Below, piece by piece: positions 17,106 to 25,742 of a stretch of 64,000 nucleotides of DNA. The notes under the pieces were generated by a model. That model was not told the origin of the DNA and made no database searches. It saw only the letters and a program-made list of their open reading frames with translations. The DNA comes from SXVE01 sp036388895. GTDB taxonomy: Bacteria; Acidobacteriota; Blastocatellia; Pyrinomonadales; Pyrinomonadaceae. The stretch spans positions 1-64,000 of the forward strand of contig DASVQY010000020.1 of the NCBI GenBank assembly GCA_036388895.1, written 5' to 3'. A program made the position numbers and the translations under genes. Each line of letters starts with the position of its first letter. The stretch's first letter is position 1.

Positions 17106-18110
17106 TTAGCGCAAATACGGAGCGACGTTTTTTGCGATAGTTTTTATCTCTTTTTCGGTAAGTTTCAGTTGGCGAAACGCCTCCCAAGACTCACGCGGTT
17201 TCAGATTATTTTCGGTTGCCCCATCCGAACCGAAAAGTATTCGTTTGACACCGATTTGACGAATCAGCTTGACCATCCGATCAGAAGCTTCCGCCGGGTT
17301 CTCAGGATGAGCGTTCGATGCGACATCGAAATAAAGATTTCGCGTTCGCGGGTCTTTTTTTGCCGCCGCATAAGCCAGCACTTCAATGACCGAATATGCC
17401 TGTGGATCAACGTAACCCGGACCGGAGCTTGCCAAATGAGCAACCTGCACCGCAACGTCGGGAGCTAGAGAAAGCAGTTCCAGAAAACGGCGCGCCTGCT
17501 CAGGTCCATAAGGTCGTTGTTTAGAGATTGAAGCCCTCATATGAACCACAATCGCCATCCGATTTTTATTTGCCGCTTGAAAAACTTTCTTTAATTTTTC
17601 AAAATGCTCGGGATTTTCTAATTGCACATCAGAATTGCCGAAATGCATCTTGATTCCGCGACGGAGATTCGGATTTTTCGCGCAGCGGGCAATTTCATCA
17701 AGCGCGTAATCTTTGAGCGGATTGAAACCACAGAAGGCAATCAGTCTTTTCGGATAAAGAGCGGCTTGGGCGGCAGTCCAGTCATTTTCGGCTTTGACGC
17801 CCTCATATTCATTCGGCGGCTCAGATCCGGGTCTTCCCCAACGGTATCCGGTAGACAAAAGCACCGCTCGCTTAATGCCGGCTTGATCCAGCAATCCAAT
17901 AAGGTCTTGAACCGTGATAATTTTAAAACCGGGCGATTGCAGCGCGGCATAAGCAGAGCTGAAAACATGCTGGTGATGGTCTGCCGCAGGCACGATTTGC
18001 CGAGAGCCGGAATCTGATCGAGCAGCCTGTTTTTCCTGGGCTTTAGTAACGGCAAAAGTCAGGAAAATCAATGAAAAAGCGTTAAGAATTATAAATATTT
18101 TTTTAATCAT
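17106..18110 (-). CDS. exported amidohydrolase (metal-dependent TIM barrel)
   Basis: A 334-aa protein with a signal peptide (MIKKIFIILNAFSL, cleavage near AQEKQ about residue 25), so it works outside the cytoplasm. Metal-ligand motifs of the amidohydrolase-2 group are visible: ADHHQHVF (about 43-50), IKMHFG (about 154), VVHMRA (about 190), VAHLASSG (about 224) and the Asp in ILFGSDGA (about 293). Members hydrolyse or decarboxylate small cyclic substrates with Zn or Mn. The export signal is less common for this group. The substrate is unknown. Confidence 0.85.
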   Translation of the reverse strand: MIKKIFIILNAFSLIFLTFAVTKAQEKQAARSDSGSRQIVPAADHHQHVFSSAYAALQSPGFKIITVQDLIGLLDQAGIKRAVLLSTGYRWGRPGSEPPNEYEGVKAENDWTAAQAALYPKRLIAFCGFNPLKDYALDEIARCAKNPNLRRGIKMHFGNSDVQLENPEHFEKLKKVFQAANKNRMAIVVHMRASISKQRPYGPEQARRFLELLSLAPDVAVQVAHLASSGPGYVDPQAYSVIEVLAYAAAKKDPRTRNLYFDVASNAHPENPAEASDRMVKLIRQIGVKRILFGSDGATENNLKPRESWEAFRQLKLTEKEIKTIAKNVAPYLR

Positions 18111-18296
18111 AAAGTGACTTCCAGAATCGTTTACAAATAAAAAAACACCGCAATTTCGCGATTTGTGACAATAATAATCGCTCAGGATTTCAATTCAGCT
18201 TGAACGAAGCAGCGTTTTCGATGATTTGTAAAAATTTTCTCTTGGACAATCGCAGAATTTGGTAGAAATGCGGGTTGGCGATATGATTAAAGAGTT

Positions 18297-18671
18297 ATGC
18301 CGGAAAAAATCACCGTTTACGAAAAACCGACTTGAACGACTTGCCGCAATCTGGCACAGTTGTTTCGTGAAAACAACGTTGATTACGAACGCGTAAATTA
18401 TTTCAATGAGCCGCTGACCGAAGAAAAACTTCGCGAGCTGCTGCGGAAAATGAATCTTTCGCCTTACGAAGTTTTACGAAAAAATGAAATCGTTTACAAA
18501 GAATCGAACTTTACGCCGGAAACTCCGCCGGATGAAATAGTGAAAATGATTGTCGAAAATCCGGCGCTTTTGCAGCGTCCGATTGTCGAAGTCGGCGAAC
18601 GAGCGATTTTAGCCCGACCGTATGAAAAAGCGTTGGATTTATTAAACCTCGAAAAAGATTTTGAAAAATAA
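18297..18671 (+). CDS. ArsC/Spx-like reductase with in-frame TGA at the catalytic Cys: candidate selenoprotein
   Basis: Reading from ATG 18297, the frame runs 12 codons, meets TGA at 18333-18335, and continues open to TAA at 18671 (124 aa in all, the normal length for ArsC/Spx/YffB proteins). The context is ITVYEKPT-TGA-TTCRNL. In the family this slot is the catalytic Cys of the thioredoxin-fold motif Cys-x-x-Cys-Arg, so decoding TGA as selenocysteine would give a U-x-x-C active site. Downstream, 18359-18377 forms a 7-bp stem with a 5-base loop CGTGA. The loop starts 30 bases after the TGA and has G at its second position, matching usual bacterial SECIS criteria. A smaller TGCC/GGCA hairpin (18342-18356) also exists. 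The family reduces arsenate or acts in thiol redox control. A nonsense mutation is the alternative. The next gene follows after one base. Confidence 0.7.
18336..18377 (+). promoter_or_regulatory. candidate bacterial SECIS element
   Basis: In the RNA directly after the TGA at 18333, GUUGUUU (18359-18365) pairs perfectly with AAACAAC (18371-18377) around CGUGA. A 7-bp upper stem, a short apical loop with an early G, and a 30-base distance from the UGA are what SelB-dependent readthrough requires. It is inside the coding sequence, as in other bacteria. Confidence 0.5.
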
Positions 18672-18672
18672 A

Positions 18673-19002
18673 ATGTCGAAATTTGCGAAAACTCCGAAAC
18701 TGCCTTATTACGCCGTTATTTTCACGACAATTAAAAGCGACGATCAGGAGGGTTACGCCCAGATGAACGCGCGGATGTTCGCCTTGGCGCAGCAGCAGAA
18801 AGGTTATATCGGCATCGAATCGGCGAGAGGCGAAATCGGGCTTTCGGTGACTTACTGGGAAACGCTGGAAGATATTGACAACTGGAAAAATCACGCCGAT
18901 CATCTTTTAGCGCAGGAAAAAGGCTATTCGACTTGGTATCAGGCATTTGCCACCCGCGTCTGTCGGGTCGAACGCGATCATTTCTACGAACGAAAAGTAT
19001 GA
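18673..19002 (+). CDS. antibiotic biosynthesis monooxygenase-like (ABM) domain protein
   Basis: A 109-aa dimeric alpha-beta barrel type protein. YYAVIFTTIKSDD, the conserved GYIGIESARGE and the tryptophan-rich VTYWETLEDIDNWKNHADH are typical for ABM-like proteins. Most members of this sort are of unknown substrate. I start at ATG 18673, one base after the ArsC-like stop codon, rather than at an earlier TTG. Its end overlaps the next gene by ATGA, so the genes are translationally coupled. Confidence 0.85.
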   Translation: MSKFAKTPKLPYYAVIFTTIKSDDQEGYAQMNARMFALAQQQKGYIGIESARGEIGLSVTYWETLEDIDNWKNHADHLLAQEKGYSTWYQAFATRVCRVERDHFYERKV

Positions 19003-19391
19003 GCATAACAAACGGAAACGGACATAAGCCGAAGCCGAAAAACGTTTTAGGCGGAGAATTAAAGGTTTGCTGCACAAATCCTTTGACCGGATTTTATCGC
19101 GACGGATATTGCAAAACGGGGACGGAAGATCGCGGCAGTCATACGATTTGCGTGCGGGTGACCGGCGAATTTCTCGCATTTTCAAAATCTCGCGGCAACG
19201 ACTTGTCAACGCCGCGACCGGAATATAACTTTCCGGGCTTAAAAGACGGCGACCAATGGTGTCTGGTCGCATTGCGCTGGCAGGAAGCTCTCGATGCAGG
19301 CTATGCGCCCGAAGTTATTTTAGAAGCGACTCACGAATCAGCGCTGCGGTACGTTCGGCTTGAAGATTTGCAAAAATACCAGGCGGAATAA
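18999..19391 (+). CDS. DUF2237 family protein
   Basis: A 130-aa protein with the DUF2237 signature: GGELKVCCTNPLTGFYRDG, then TEDRGSHTICVRVTGEFL, and DQWCLVALRWQEAL. It has four or five conserved Cys residues, which suits a redox or metal-linked role, but the family has no established function. The start ATG overlaps the preceding gene's stop by four bases. It is directly followed by the DinB-like gene. Confidence 0.85.
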   Translation: MSITNGNGHKPKPKNVLGGELKVCCTNPLTGFYRDGYCKTGTEDRGSHTICVRVTGEFLAFSKSRGNDLSTPRPEYNFPGLKDGDQWCLVALRWQEALDAGYAPEVILEATHESALRYVRLEDLQKYQAE

Positions 19392-19853
19392 ATGAACACG
19401 ATTGAGCATTTTCAGGAGCTTTTCATTTACAACGATTGGGCAAACCGGAAGATTATCGAATCGCTTGCGAAGAATTCGTCGGAAAAGGCGCTGGATATTC
19501 TGGCGCATTTGCTCGTCACGGAAAAAGAGTATTTTGAAAGACTTTTCGACAAAGATTCGACCGGTTTTGATTTCTGGCAAAAACTAAATTTAGAGGATTG
19601 CGAAAAACTGATAAATGAGATTTCAGAAAAATACAAAAGAGTTTTGGAGAGTCGCACCGAGGCAGATTTGAATTCGACGGCAAATTACAAAACCAGCGAA
19701 GGCGTCGCTTACACGAACACTCTGCGCGAGCTTTTAACGCACGTTCTTTTGCACTCTTCGATTCATCGGGGAAATATCATCGTCAAACTGCGCGAAGAAG
19801 GCTACGTCCCGCCAAAAATTGATTACGTAATTCATCTTAGAGAAAGACAATAA
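19392..19853 (+). CDS. DinB-like four-helix metal-binding protein
   Basis: The 153-aa product has the DinB/YfiT three-His arrangement: AHLLVTEKEYF (His about 38), and HVLLHSSIHRG (His about 121 and 125) near the C-terminus. These bind a divalent metal in a four-helix bundle. Relatives include bacillithiol and mycothiol S-transferases, so a thiol-transfer role would fit the redox-flavoured operon, but that is inference. The ATG immediately follows the DUF2237 stop codon, and it is the last gene of the operon. Confidence 0.85.
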   Translation: MNTIEHFQELFIYNDWANRKIIESLAKNSSEKALDILAHLLVTEKEYFERLFDKDSTGFDFWQKLNLEDCEKLINEISEKYKRVLESRTEADLNSTANYKTSEGVAYTNTLRELLTHVLLHSSIHRGNIIVKLREEGYVPPKIDYVIHLRERQ

Positions 19854-19957
19854 AAAATAACGGGTAAACCAAAAACCATAAACTAACTTTAGAAAAATTC
19901 CAGTATATTTTTTAATCGCTTTTGCGCCTTAGCGCATTTGCATTAAAATTCACTTGA

Positions 19958-20743
19958 ATGGAACAAACAACCGAACAACTCGTTTTCGATTTTTACACCG
20001 AAACGCCGCATATTACAGCCGAGTCGCGCGACGAAATCAAGCTCGAGCTCGGCGAATTCGCCGGACCGCTCGATCTTCTGCTGTATCTCATCAAGCAGGA
20101 AAAAGCGAATATTTTCGATATTCCAATCGCCAAAATCACCGACGAATATTTGAAATACATACGGCTGATGAAAAAGCTGGACATTTCGCTCGCCGGTGAT
20201 TTTCTCGTAATGGCGGCGGCTTTGATCGAGATAAAATCGAAAATGCTTCTGCCGCGCGAGATTACGAACGAAGACGAGGAAGAAATGGAAGACCCGCGCA
20301 AAGAATTGGTTGACCGTCTTTTGGAGTACGAAAAATTCAAATCGGCGGCGCAGATGCTTTACGAACGCTCGACAGTTGAACAAGCAGTTTTCCGGCGCGG
20401 AAAAACCGAATCGGACGAAACGAACGCGGAAACGAACGCGACGGTTTTCGATTTATTAACGGTTTTTCAAAAAATTCTCGCGCGTCACAAAGAAGAAATT
20501 CAACTGGAAATCGAACGCGAAGAAGTATCGCTGGCAGATATGCTGAAAACACTCAAAAAGCGAATTTACGAAACGAGTGAATTATATTTGCACGAGTTTT
20601 TCAGCGAGATGCACTCACGGCGTGAACTCGTCACGGCATTTATCGCCGTTCTGGAAATCGTTCGCACTGAAAACGTGAAATTGATACAAGACAAAACCTT
20701 CGCCGATATTATTTTGAAAAAAATTAACAGTAGAAGCAGGTAA
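19958..20743 (+). CDS. scpA: segregation and condensation protein A
   Basis: The kleisin subunit of the SMC-ScpA-ScpB condensin (261 aa). The N-terminal helix region GEFAGPLDLLLYLIKQEKANIFDIPI (split here: the core is GPLDLLLYLI at about residues 36-45) contacts the SMC neck. The C-terminal winged helix ends in VTAFIAVLEIVRTENVKL, which binds the SMC head. The middle carries the acidic linker that holds ScpB. It organises the chromosome for segregation. scpB lies nearby but one foreign-looking gene has come between them. Confidence 0.95.
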   Translation: MEQTTEQLVFDFYTETPHITAESRDEIKLELGEFAGPLDLLLYLIKQEKANIFDIPIAKITDEYLKYIRLMKKLDISLAGDFLVMAAALIEIKSKMLLPREITNEDEEEMEDPRKELVDRLLEYEKFKSAAQMLYERSTVEQAVFRRGKTESDETNAETNATVFDLLTVFQKILARHKEEIQLEIEREEVSLADMLKTLKKRIYETSELYLHEFFSEMHSRRELVTAFIAVLEIVRTENVKLIQDKTFADIILKKINSRSR

Positions 20744-20765
20744 GTTAATTCGATTTTTAATTTAC

Positions 20766-21308
20766 ATGACTGACGTTATTGAAATACCTCTAAGCAAGAA
20801 AAAGGCTGTTCTTTTATTAATTGGAGCCGTTACATTTGTATTACTTGGGCTATTATTTACACTAAATCCAGAATCTTTCATATCTTCACGTTATCGTAAT
20901 CCAGAGATTATTAAAATAGCGGGAATTGCCTCTATATTATTTTTCGGATTATGTTCAGTTTTTATTACCAAAAAGTTGTTTGATACAAAAATAGGACTAA
21001 GAATTGACCAAAAAGGAATATTTGATAATTCAAACGCAACGAGTGTTGGGCTTATCGATTGGCAAGACATTAAGGAAATCAAGACTATACAGGTTGCCTC
21101 AACAAAATTTCTTGTAATAATGACTGATAAACCCGAAAAATATATTGAACGAGCAAAAAACATTATTTCGAAAAAGGCGATGAAAACGAATCATAAAATG
21201 TACGGTTCACCATTATCAATAACTTCGATCTCATTGAAAATTAGTTTTGATAATCTGGAAAAATGCTATTCAAACAGTTTATTGAAAGAAAATAATGTTT
21301 TATTTTGA
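20766..21308 (+). CDS. membrane protein with a PH-like domain (STM3941-like)
   Basis: A 180-aa protein with a short conserved N-terminus IEIPLSKKK, two membrane segments (about residues 14-32 and 48-66), and a soluble domain (GLRIDQKGIFDNS...IDWQDIKEI) that resembles the small PH-like/STM3941 domain. Function unknown. It sits between scpA and scpB, is on the same strand, and is clearly AT-richer than both. That suggests a later insertion into the scp operon, probably by horizontal transfer. Confidence 0.7.
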   Translation: MTDVIEIPLSKKKAVLLLIGAVTFVLLGLLFTLNPESFISSRYRNPEIIKIAGIASILFFGLCSVFITKKLFDTKIGLRIDQKGIFDNSNATSVGLIDWQDIKEIKTIQVASTKFLVIMTDKPEKYIERAKNIISKKAMKTNHKMYGSPLSITSISLKISFDNLEKCYSNSLLKENNVLF

Positions 21309-21338
21309 ATTTCCGTATTTCTACGATACAAGTCTCTT

Positions 21339-21893
21339 ATGACGGAAACACAAGAAAAACAAACGCGCAGCCTCAGCGAAATCGTTTCAATTCTCGAAGC
21401 GTTGGTTTTTGTCGCCGATGAGCCGGTTACGATAAAAACTTTAGCGGAAGTGCTCGATGAAGACCGCGAAATCATCGAAGCGGCGGTCGAGGAATTGCGA
21501 GACGAATACGAACAGCGCGAAGGCGGCTTGCAATTGCGGCAAATCGCCGGCGGCTGGCAGATTTCGACGCGAACCGAATACCACGAAGAAATCCGCGCGT
21601 TTTTAAAGACTCGACCGTCTGCTAAACTTTCGCTCGCCGCTTTGGAAACTTTGTCCGTTATCGCTTACAAACAGCCCGTAACAGTTCCTGAAATTTTGGA
21701 AATTCGCGGCGTGCAATCCGCGTCGGCAATAAAAACTCTGCTCGATAAACGTTTGATCGTTGCAAAGGGTCGTAAAGAGACAGTCGGGCGACCGATGCAG
21801 TACGGAACGTCGAAGGATTTTTTAATTCAATTCGGCTTGAACGATTTGTCGGAACTGCCGAGCATCGAAGATTTCGAAGACCTCGTTCAATAA
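21339..21893 (+). CDS. scpB: segregation and condensation protein B
   Basis: A 184-aa winged-helix protein that pairs with ScpA in the condensin complex. Typical features are the start LSEIVSILEALVFVADEPVT, the turn GGWQISTRTEY, and the region LSLAALETLSVIAYKQPVT (about residues 87-105) with EIRGVQSASAIKTLLDKRLI. Length is normal. It follows the STM3941-like gene. Confidence 0.95.
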   Translation: MTETQEKQTRSLSEIVSILEALVFVADEPVTIKTLAEVLDEDREIIEAAVEELRDEYEQREGGLQLRQIAGGWQISTRTEYHEEIRAFLKTRPSAKLSLAALETLSVIAYKQPVTVPEILEIRGVQSASAIKTLLDKRLIVAKGRKETVGRPMQYGTSKDFLIQFGLNDLSELPSIEDFEDLVQ

Positions 21894-21894
21894 A

Positions 21895-22007
21895 TATTCA
21901 TCATTTATCAATTTAAAGCGCATTTACCGGCGAGCGATTTCGATAAAAATTTTCATTGCATTTGATTAATTGCCGGTAAATGATGAATGATAAATGATAA
22001 ATGAAGG
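21895..22007. repeat. inverted heptamer-type repeat between scpB and the pseudouridine synthase gene
   Basis: The left arm (TTCATCATTTATC and CATTTACCGGC) and the right arm (GCCGGTAAATG, then AATGATG, AATGATA, AATGATA, AATGAAG) are inverted copies. The right arm is a clear 7-bp tandem array and overlaps the start codon of the following gene at 22001. Confidence 0.75.
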
Positions 22008-22834
22008 AACGATTGCAAAAACTTATCGCTCAAGCCGGAATCGCATCTCGTCGCGCCGCCGAAGAATTGATAAAAGCCGGTGAAGTTTCCGTTAACGGAG
22101 AAACCGCGCAGCTCGGCACAAAAGCCGACCCGGAAACCGACCACATCAAAGTTCACGGAAAATTGATTAACGCGAAACTCAAAAAACGCGAAAACGTTTA
22201 TATTTTATTAAACAAGCCGAAAGGCTATCTTTCGAGCGTCGCCGACCCGGAAGGCAGAAAACTTGTCACCGATTTGGTCAAAAATTTCGGAAAAGTGCAT
22301 CCCGTCGGGCGGCTCGACTTTAACACGGAAGGTTTGATTATTCTCACAAACGACGGCGAATTCACGAACAAAGTCGCATCGTCGAAAACTTTTGCCAAAG
22401 TTTACGAAGTAAAAGTGAAAGGCTTGCCTAACGAAAACGCCATCAACAAATTGCGTCGCGGAATTCGTTTAGAGGACGGCTTTAAAACCGCTCCGGCTGA
22501 AATTAAGGAATTAAAACACACTGAAAATAACGGGTGGTACGAAGTGACGCTTTACGAAGGTCACAACCAGCAGATTCGTAAAATGTTCGATGCCATCGGG
22601 CACTCGGTCGTAAAGCTTCGGCGCACGTCAATCGGGCACGTCAAAGACGAACACATTCCGGTCGGCGCTTACCGCGAATTGGACGAAGACGAAGTAAAGG
22701 AATTCTTAAATCCGAAGCCGAAAAAAGCTAAAGTTTCTGCTCCGCACGAAAATTCTACGACGCAGAATCGCAATTCCGACTCGCGCAAAAACCGCAGCGA
22801 AAGCAAAAAGCCGCGAGACCAGAAAAGAAGATAA
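22001..22834 (+). CDS. 23S rRNA pseudouridine synthase, RluB/RsuA family
   Basis: A 277-aa enzyme that isomerises uridine in rRNA. An S4 RNA-binding domain (LQKLIAQAGIASRRAAEELI) occupies about residues 3-60. The synthase domain has INKPKGYLSS-like sequence (LLNKPKGYLSS, about 69) and the catalytic Asp in HPVGRLDFNTEGLIILTNDG (Asp about 105). The tail from residue 240 is a Lys/Arg/Ser-rich extension, as often seen in RluB. The start ATG lies inside a heptamer repeat arm; the S4 domain begins right there, so the start seems right. Confidence 0.9.
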   Translation: MKERLQKLIAQAGIASRRAAEELIKAGEVSVNGETAQLGTKADPETDHIKVHGKLINAKLKKRENVYILLNKPKGYLSSVADPEGRKLVTDLVKNFGKVHPVGRLDFNTEGLIILTNDGEFTNKVASSKTFAKVYEVKVKGLPNENAINKLRRGIRLEDGFKTAPAEIKELKHTENNGWYEVTLYEGHNQQIRKMFDAIGHSVVKLRRTSIGHVKDEHIPVGAYRELDEDEVKEFLNPKPKKAKVSAPHENSTTQNRNSDSRKNRSESKKPRDQKRR

Positions 22835-22837
22835 TTC

Positions 22838-23272
22838 TTACCGCAATAAGGAACGATGCTCGACCATTAAACACGCATCCTGCACAACCTTAATTCCCTG
22901 TTTTGCTAAAATCTCGGCAACTTCGTCATTGCGAATCCCCGATTGCAGCCAGACGGCTTTCGGCTTTTTCGCCAAGATGTCCTCCGTATGTTTCGCAACG
23001 TCATTCGAGCGGCGAAAAACATTGACCAGATCAACTTCCTGCGGAATATCTGCCAAATTCCTGTAAACTTTTTCGCCTAAAATTTCCGTCGCCTCCGGGT
23101 AATAAACTGGAACGGGAACGATTTTGTAACCGGCGCTTTTCATATACTGCGGAACGTAAAAAGCCGGTTGAAAGGATTCCATTTTAATGCCGAGAACGGC
23201 GATTATCTTCGTGTTTCGCAACAATTCGCGGATGTCTGCGTCCGATTCGAGAATGTTTTTTTGCCAATCCAT
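22838..23272 (-). CDS. CoA-binding domain protein, YccU-like
   Basis: A 144-aa Rossmann-fold protein of the small CoA-binding group: IIAVLGIKMESFQPAFYVPQ (nucleotide loop), VYRNLADIPQEVDLVNVFRR and AVWLQSGIRNDEVAEIL are typical, ending in QDACLMVEHR. Members bind CoA but their role is not settled. It converges on the pseudouridine synthase gene with three bases between stops. Confidence 0.88.
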   Translation of the reverse strand: MDWQKNILESDADIRELLRNTKIIAVLGIKMESFQPAFYVPQYMKSAGYKIVPVPVYYPEATEILGEKVYRNLADIPQEVDLVNVFRRSNDVAKHTEDILAKKPKAVWLQSGIRNDEVAEILAKQGIKVVQDACLMVEHRSLLR

Positions 23273-23332
23273 AAGTTTAATGGTGAATTATGAATGATTG
23301 ATTGTAAACCGAACACACAAATCATTTGTTCA

Positions 23333-23704
23333 TTAGTAACATTTTTTAGTATACCAATATGCCCAACCGATTAGTAGAAATTGAAGCGGCAAGCGCAGGT
23401 GTAAAGTCGCCGTGCTGAATTCAGGAAAATTTTGCGGATTCATTGCCATATAAACATTTGCCGGAAAAACAGCGATTAAAATCGCAATGATTCCCCAAGC
23501 AGCAAAACGCGTAAAGCGAGGAATAAAAAGTAAACCACCGAAAATGACTTCCAAAACACCGCTTAAATACACGAGAAACAAATGCCAGGGTAAATAAGGT
23601 GGCATTATTTTCAGATAAAAATTCGGGTTGATGAAATGATTTATTCCTGCCAGTATAAAACCAACTCCTAAAATCCATTTCGCAAACTTTCTAATAAAAT
23701 TCAT
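23333..23704 (-). CDS. DoxX-like membrane protein
   Basis: A 123-aa protein with four hydrophobic segments and DoxX-type motifs (GVGFILAGINHFINPNFYL; GVLEVIFGGLLFIPRFTR). It is a second member of this family beside the one at 14717, but of a different subgroup. Inner membrane; function unknown. Confidence 0.83.
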   Translation of the reverse strand: MNFIRKFAKWILGVGFILAGINHFINPNFYLKIMPPYLPWHLFLVYLSGVLEVIFGGLLFIPRFTRFAAWGIIAILIAVFPANVYMAMNPQNFPEFSTATLHLRLPLQFLLIGWAYWYTKKCY

Positions 23705-23834
23705 TATTAATCAAATAATACTTCAAAACCCGGAAAAATATTAAATTTTTGCTAATGCTTTGATTTATGCTTTTGGTTATGGCAATCTAAATTTTTGTTA
23801 TAATCAAATAACCATTTTATATAAAGAAAGCAAT

Positions 23835-24977
23835 ATGAATTTTGAATTAAACGAAGAACAAGAACAGATAAAATACAGCGTCCGCGAGTTTGCCGAAAGC
23901 GAAATTCGCCCGCACGTAATGGAATGGGACGAAACGCAGCATTTTCCCGAAGAGCTGCGTCCGAAGCTCGCCGAATTAGGTTTAATGGGCGTCATTTTTC
24001 CCGAAGAATACGGCGGCGCGGGAATGGGTTATGTTGAATACGCGACGATTATCGAAGAACTCGGGCGCGTTGATGGTTCCGTCGGTTTATCGGTCGCCGC
24101 GCACAATTCGCTTTGCTCGAACCATATTTATATGTTCGGCGATGAAGAGCAGAAACGAAAATATCTCGTTCCGCTGGCGCAGGGCGAAAGTTTCGGCGCG
24201 TGGGGTTTGACCGAAGCGCAAGCCGGTTCGGACGCTTCGGGAACGCGAACGACGGCGATTCGCTCGAACGGCGGATGGATGGTCAACGGCTCGAAAAATT
24301 TCATTACGCACGCAATCGCCTGCAATACTTTGGTGGCGGTCGCCGTGACCGATAAAGAGCGCGGAAACAAAGGCATTTCGGCTTTTATTTTCGACAAAAC
24401 GATGGAAGGTTTTCGTCCCGACAAAAAGGAAAACAAGCTCGGTATGCGGGCTTCGGAAACGGCTTCGGTCGTGTTTGAAGATTGTTACGTGCCCGACGAA
24501 AATCGTTTAGGAAACGAAGGCGAAGGATTTTTGCAGTCAATGCAGATTTTGGACGGCGGAAGAATCTCGATTGCTGCGCTTTCGGTCGGCATCGCGCAAG
24601 GCGCATACGAAGCGGCTATAAAATATGCGAAGGAGCGCGTGCAATTCGGCAAACCTATCGCCGAGTTTCAGGCGATTCAATTCAAACTCGCTGATATGGC
24701 GACGCAGATCGAATGCGCGCGGCTTTTGACTTTGCAAGCGGCAGCAATGAAGGACGCCGGGAAAAAGCTCACGCAAAAATCGGCGATGGCGAAACTTTAC
24801 GCTTCGGAAGTTGCTGTCAAAGTTGCGGAAGAATCTATCCAAATTCACGGCGGTTACGGATATACGAAAGATTACCCGGCGGAAAAATACTGGCGCGACT
24901 CGAAACTCTGCACAATCGGCGAAGGAACGAGCGAGATTCAGCGATTAGTTATCGCAAAAAATTTGCTGAAAGCGTAA
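23835..24977 (+). CDS. acyl-CoA dehydrogenase
   Basis: A 380-aa FAD enzyme that oxidises acyl-CoA to trans-2-enoyl-CoA, passing electrons to electron-transfer flavoprotein. Present are WGLTEAQAGSDASGTRT (FAD and substrate loop, about 127-143), GGRISIAALSVG, VQFGKPIAEFQ and the catalytic Glu in TIGEGTSEIQRLVIAKNLL (about 364). This position is typical of short- and medium-chain members. I start at ATG 23835 (MNFELNEEQEQ), since the 25 residues upstream are not conserved-looking. It fits the propionyl-CoA/methylmalonyl-CoA genes nearby. Confidence 0.94.
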   Translation: MNFELNEEQEQIKYSVREFAESEIRPHVMEWDETQHFPEELRPKLAELGLMGVIFPEEYGGAGMGYVEYATIIEELGRVDGSVGLSVAAHNSLCSNHIYMFGDEEQKRKYLVPLAQGESFGAWGLTEAQAGSDASGTRTTAIRSNGGWMVNGSKNFITHAIACNTLVAVAVTDKERGNKGISAFIFDKTMEGFRPDKKENKLGMRASETASVVFEDCYVPDENRLGNEGEGFLQSMQILDGGRISIAALSVGIAQGAYEAAIKYAKERVQFGKPIAEFQAIQFKLADMATQIECARLLTLQAAAMKDAGKKLTQKSAMAKLYASEVAVKVAEESIQIHGGYGYTKDYPAEKYWRDSKLCTIGEGTSEIQRLVIAKNLLKA

Positions 24978-25072
24978 ATTTTTATAATTAAAGAGAATCC
25001 GACAAATTTCCCTTGAAATTACTGGTTGTGTTTTTAATACTTTTGGTAAGAGCAGAAACAGTCTGAAAAATA

Positions 25073-25100
25073 AAAAGGCGAGTTGGGAATCTCGCCTTTT
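25073..25100. terminator. bidirectional terminator
   Basis: A perfect 10-bp stem (AAAAGGCGAG / CTCGCCTTTT) with an 8-base loop lies between two convergent genes. Confidence 0.85.
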
Positions 25101-25127
25101 CGTTTGAAATCGAATCGAAATCAAATA

Positions 25128-25742
25128 TCATTTAATGTTGTACACAATCTTTGTCGCCTTTTTATCCGTATTTAATACAACATCAAATTTTATTTTACTC
25201 CATTCAACCTCCCCAATTTTTATTTCTCCGTCGCCCTTCAGATTCTTCTGACTGTTTGCCGTTTCAGTTGTTTCAAAACCGTCAATCGCAATCGTAATTT
25301 GGTCGGTTTTGTAATCGCGGCTGATTTGTTTCATTAATTCACGCATTAAAATTTCTTCGTCGGCAGACGGAGCATAATCGCTTTCGACAAATTTGTACTG
25401 CACATCAGCGACGACTTTTCTCATCGGATTAACGCGCGCTTCAAAGTTAATCGGCAGCTGCGTGTTTTCACTCGGCAGAATGCAAAATGCCTGTCCTTTT
25501 ATTTCTACAAGATTGTTCGCGATAACGCTTTCTTCGACATTGCCGAATTTTATTTTCAAGTTTTGTTCCGCTAAATCAGCCTTCAGCTTTTCTGATAAAT
25601 TATTGGCGATCAATGAGTAATCAAGCGCGACGTTGTTTTTCGGTTTAGCGACATCAACCGGCGCGGCGAGTACATTTAAAGCAAGACTGAAAAAGATTGT
25701 CATTAATATTTTGAGCTTGAAAATCTGTTTGACGTTTTTCAT
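25128..25742 (-). CDS. secreted protein of unknown function
   Basis: A 204-aa protein with a signal peptide (MKNVKQIFKLKILMTIFFSL, cleavage near VLAAP about residue 25). I start at ATG 25742 because AGGGGG lies 8 bases upstream; an earlier in-frame start exists at 25793. The mature part alternates beta strands (VADVQYKFVE; DQITIAIDGFE) and recalls the DUF2993/LmeA-like lipid-binding fold, but the match is weak. It stands alone, between terminators. Confidence 0.7.
   Translation of the reverse strand: MKNVKQIFKLKILMTIFFSLALNVLAAPVDVAKPKNNVALDYSLIANNLSEKLKADLAEQNLKIKFGNVEESVIANNLVEIKGQAFCILPSENTQLPINFEARVNPMRKVVADVQYKFVESDYAPSADEEILMRELMKQISRDYKTDQITIAIDGFETTETANSQKNLKGDGEIKIGEVEWSKIKFDVVLNTDKKATKIVYNIK

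Noticed and set aside
18360..18671. Starting the ArsC-like gene at TTG 18360, after the TGA
   Set aside because: This would remove the whole active-site strand of the thioredoxin fold, while the sequence upstream of the TGA in the same frame is a perfect family N-terminus.
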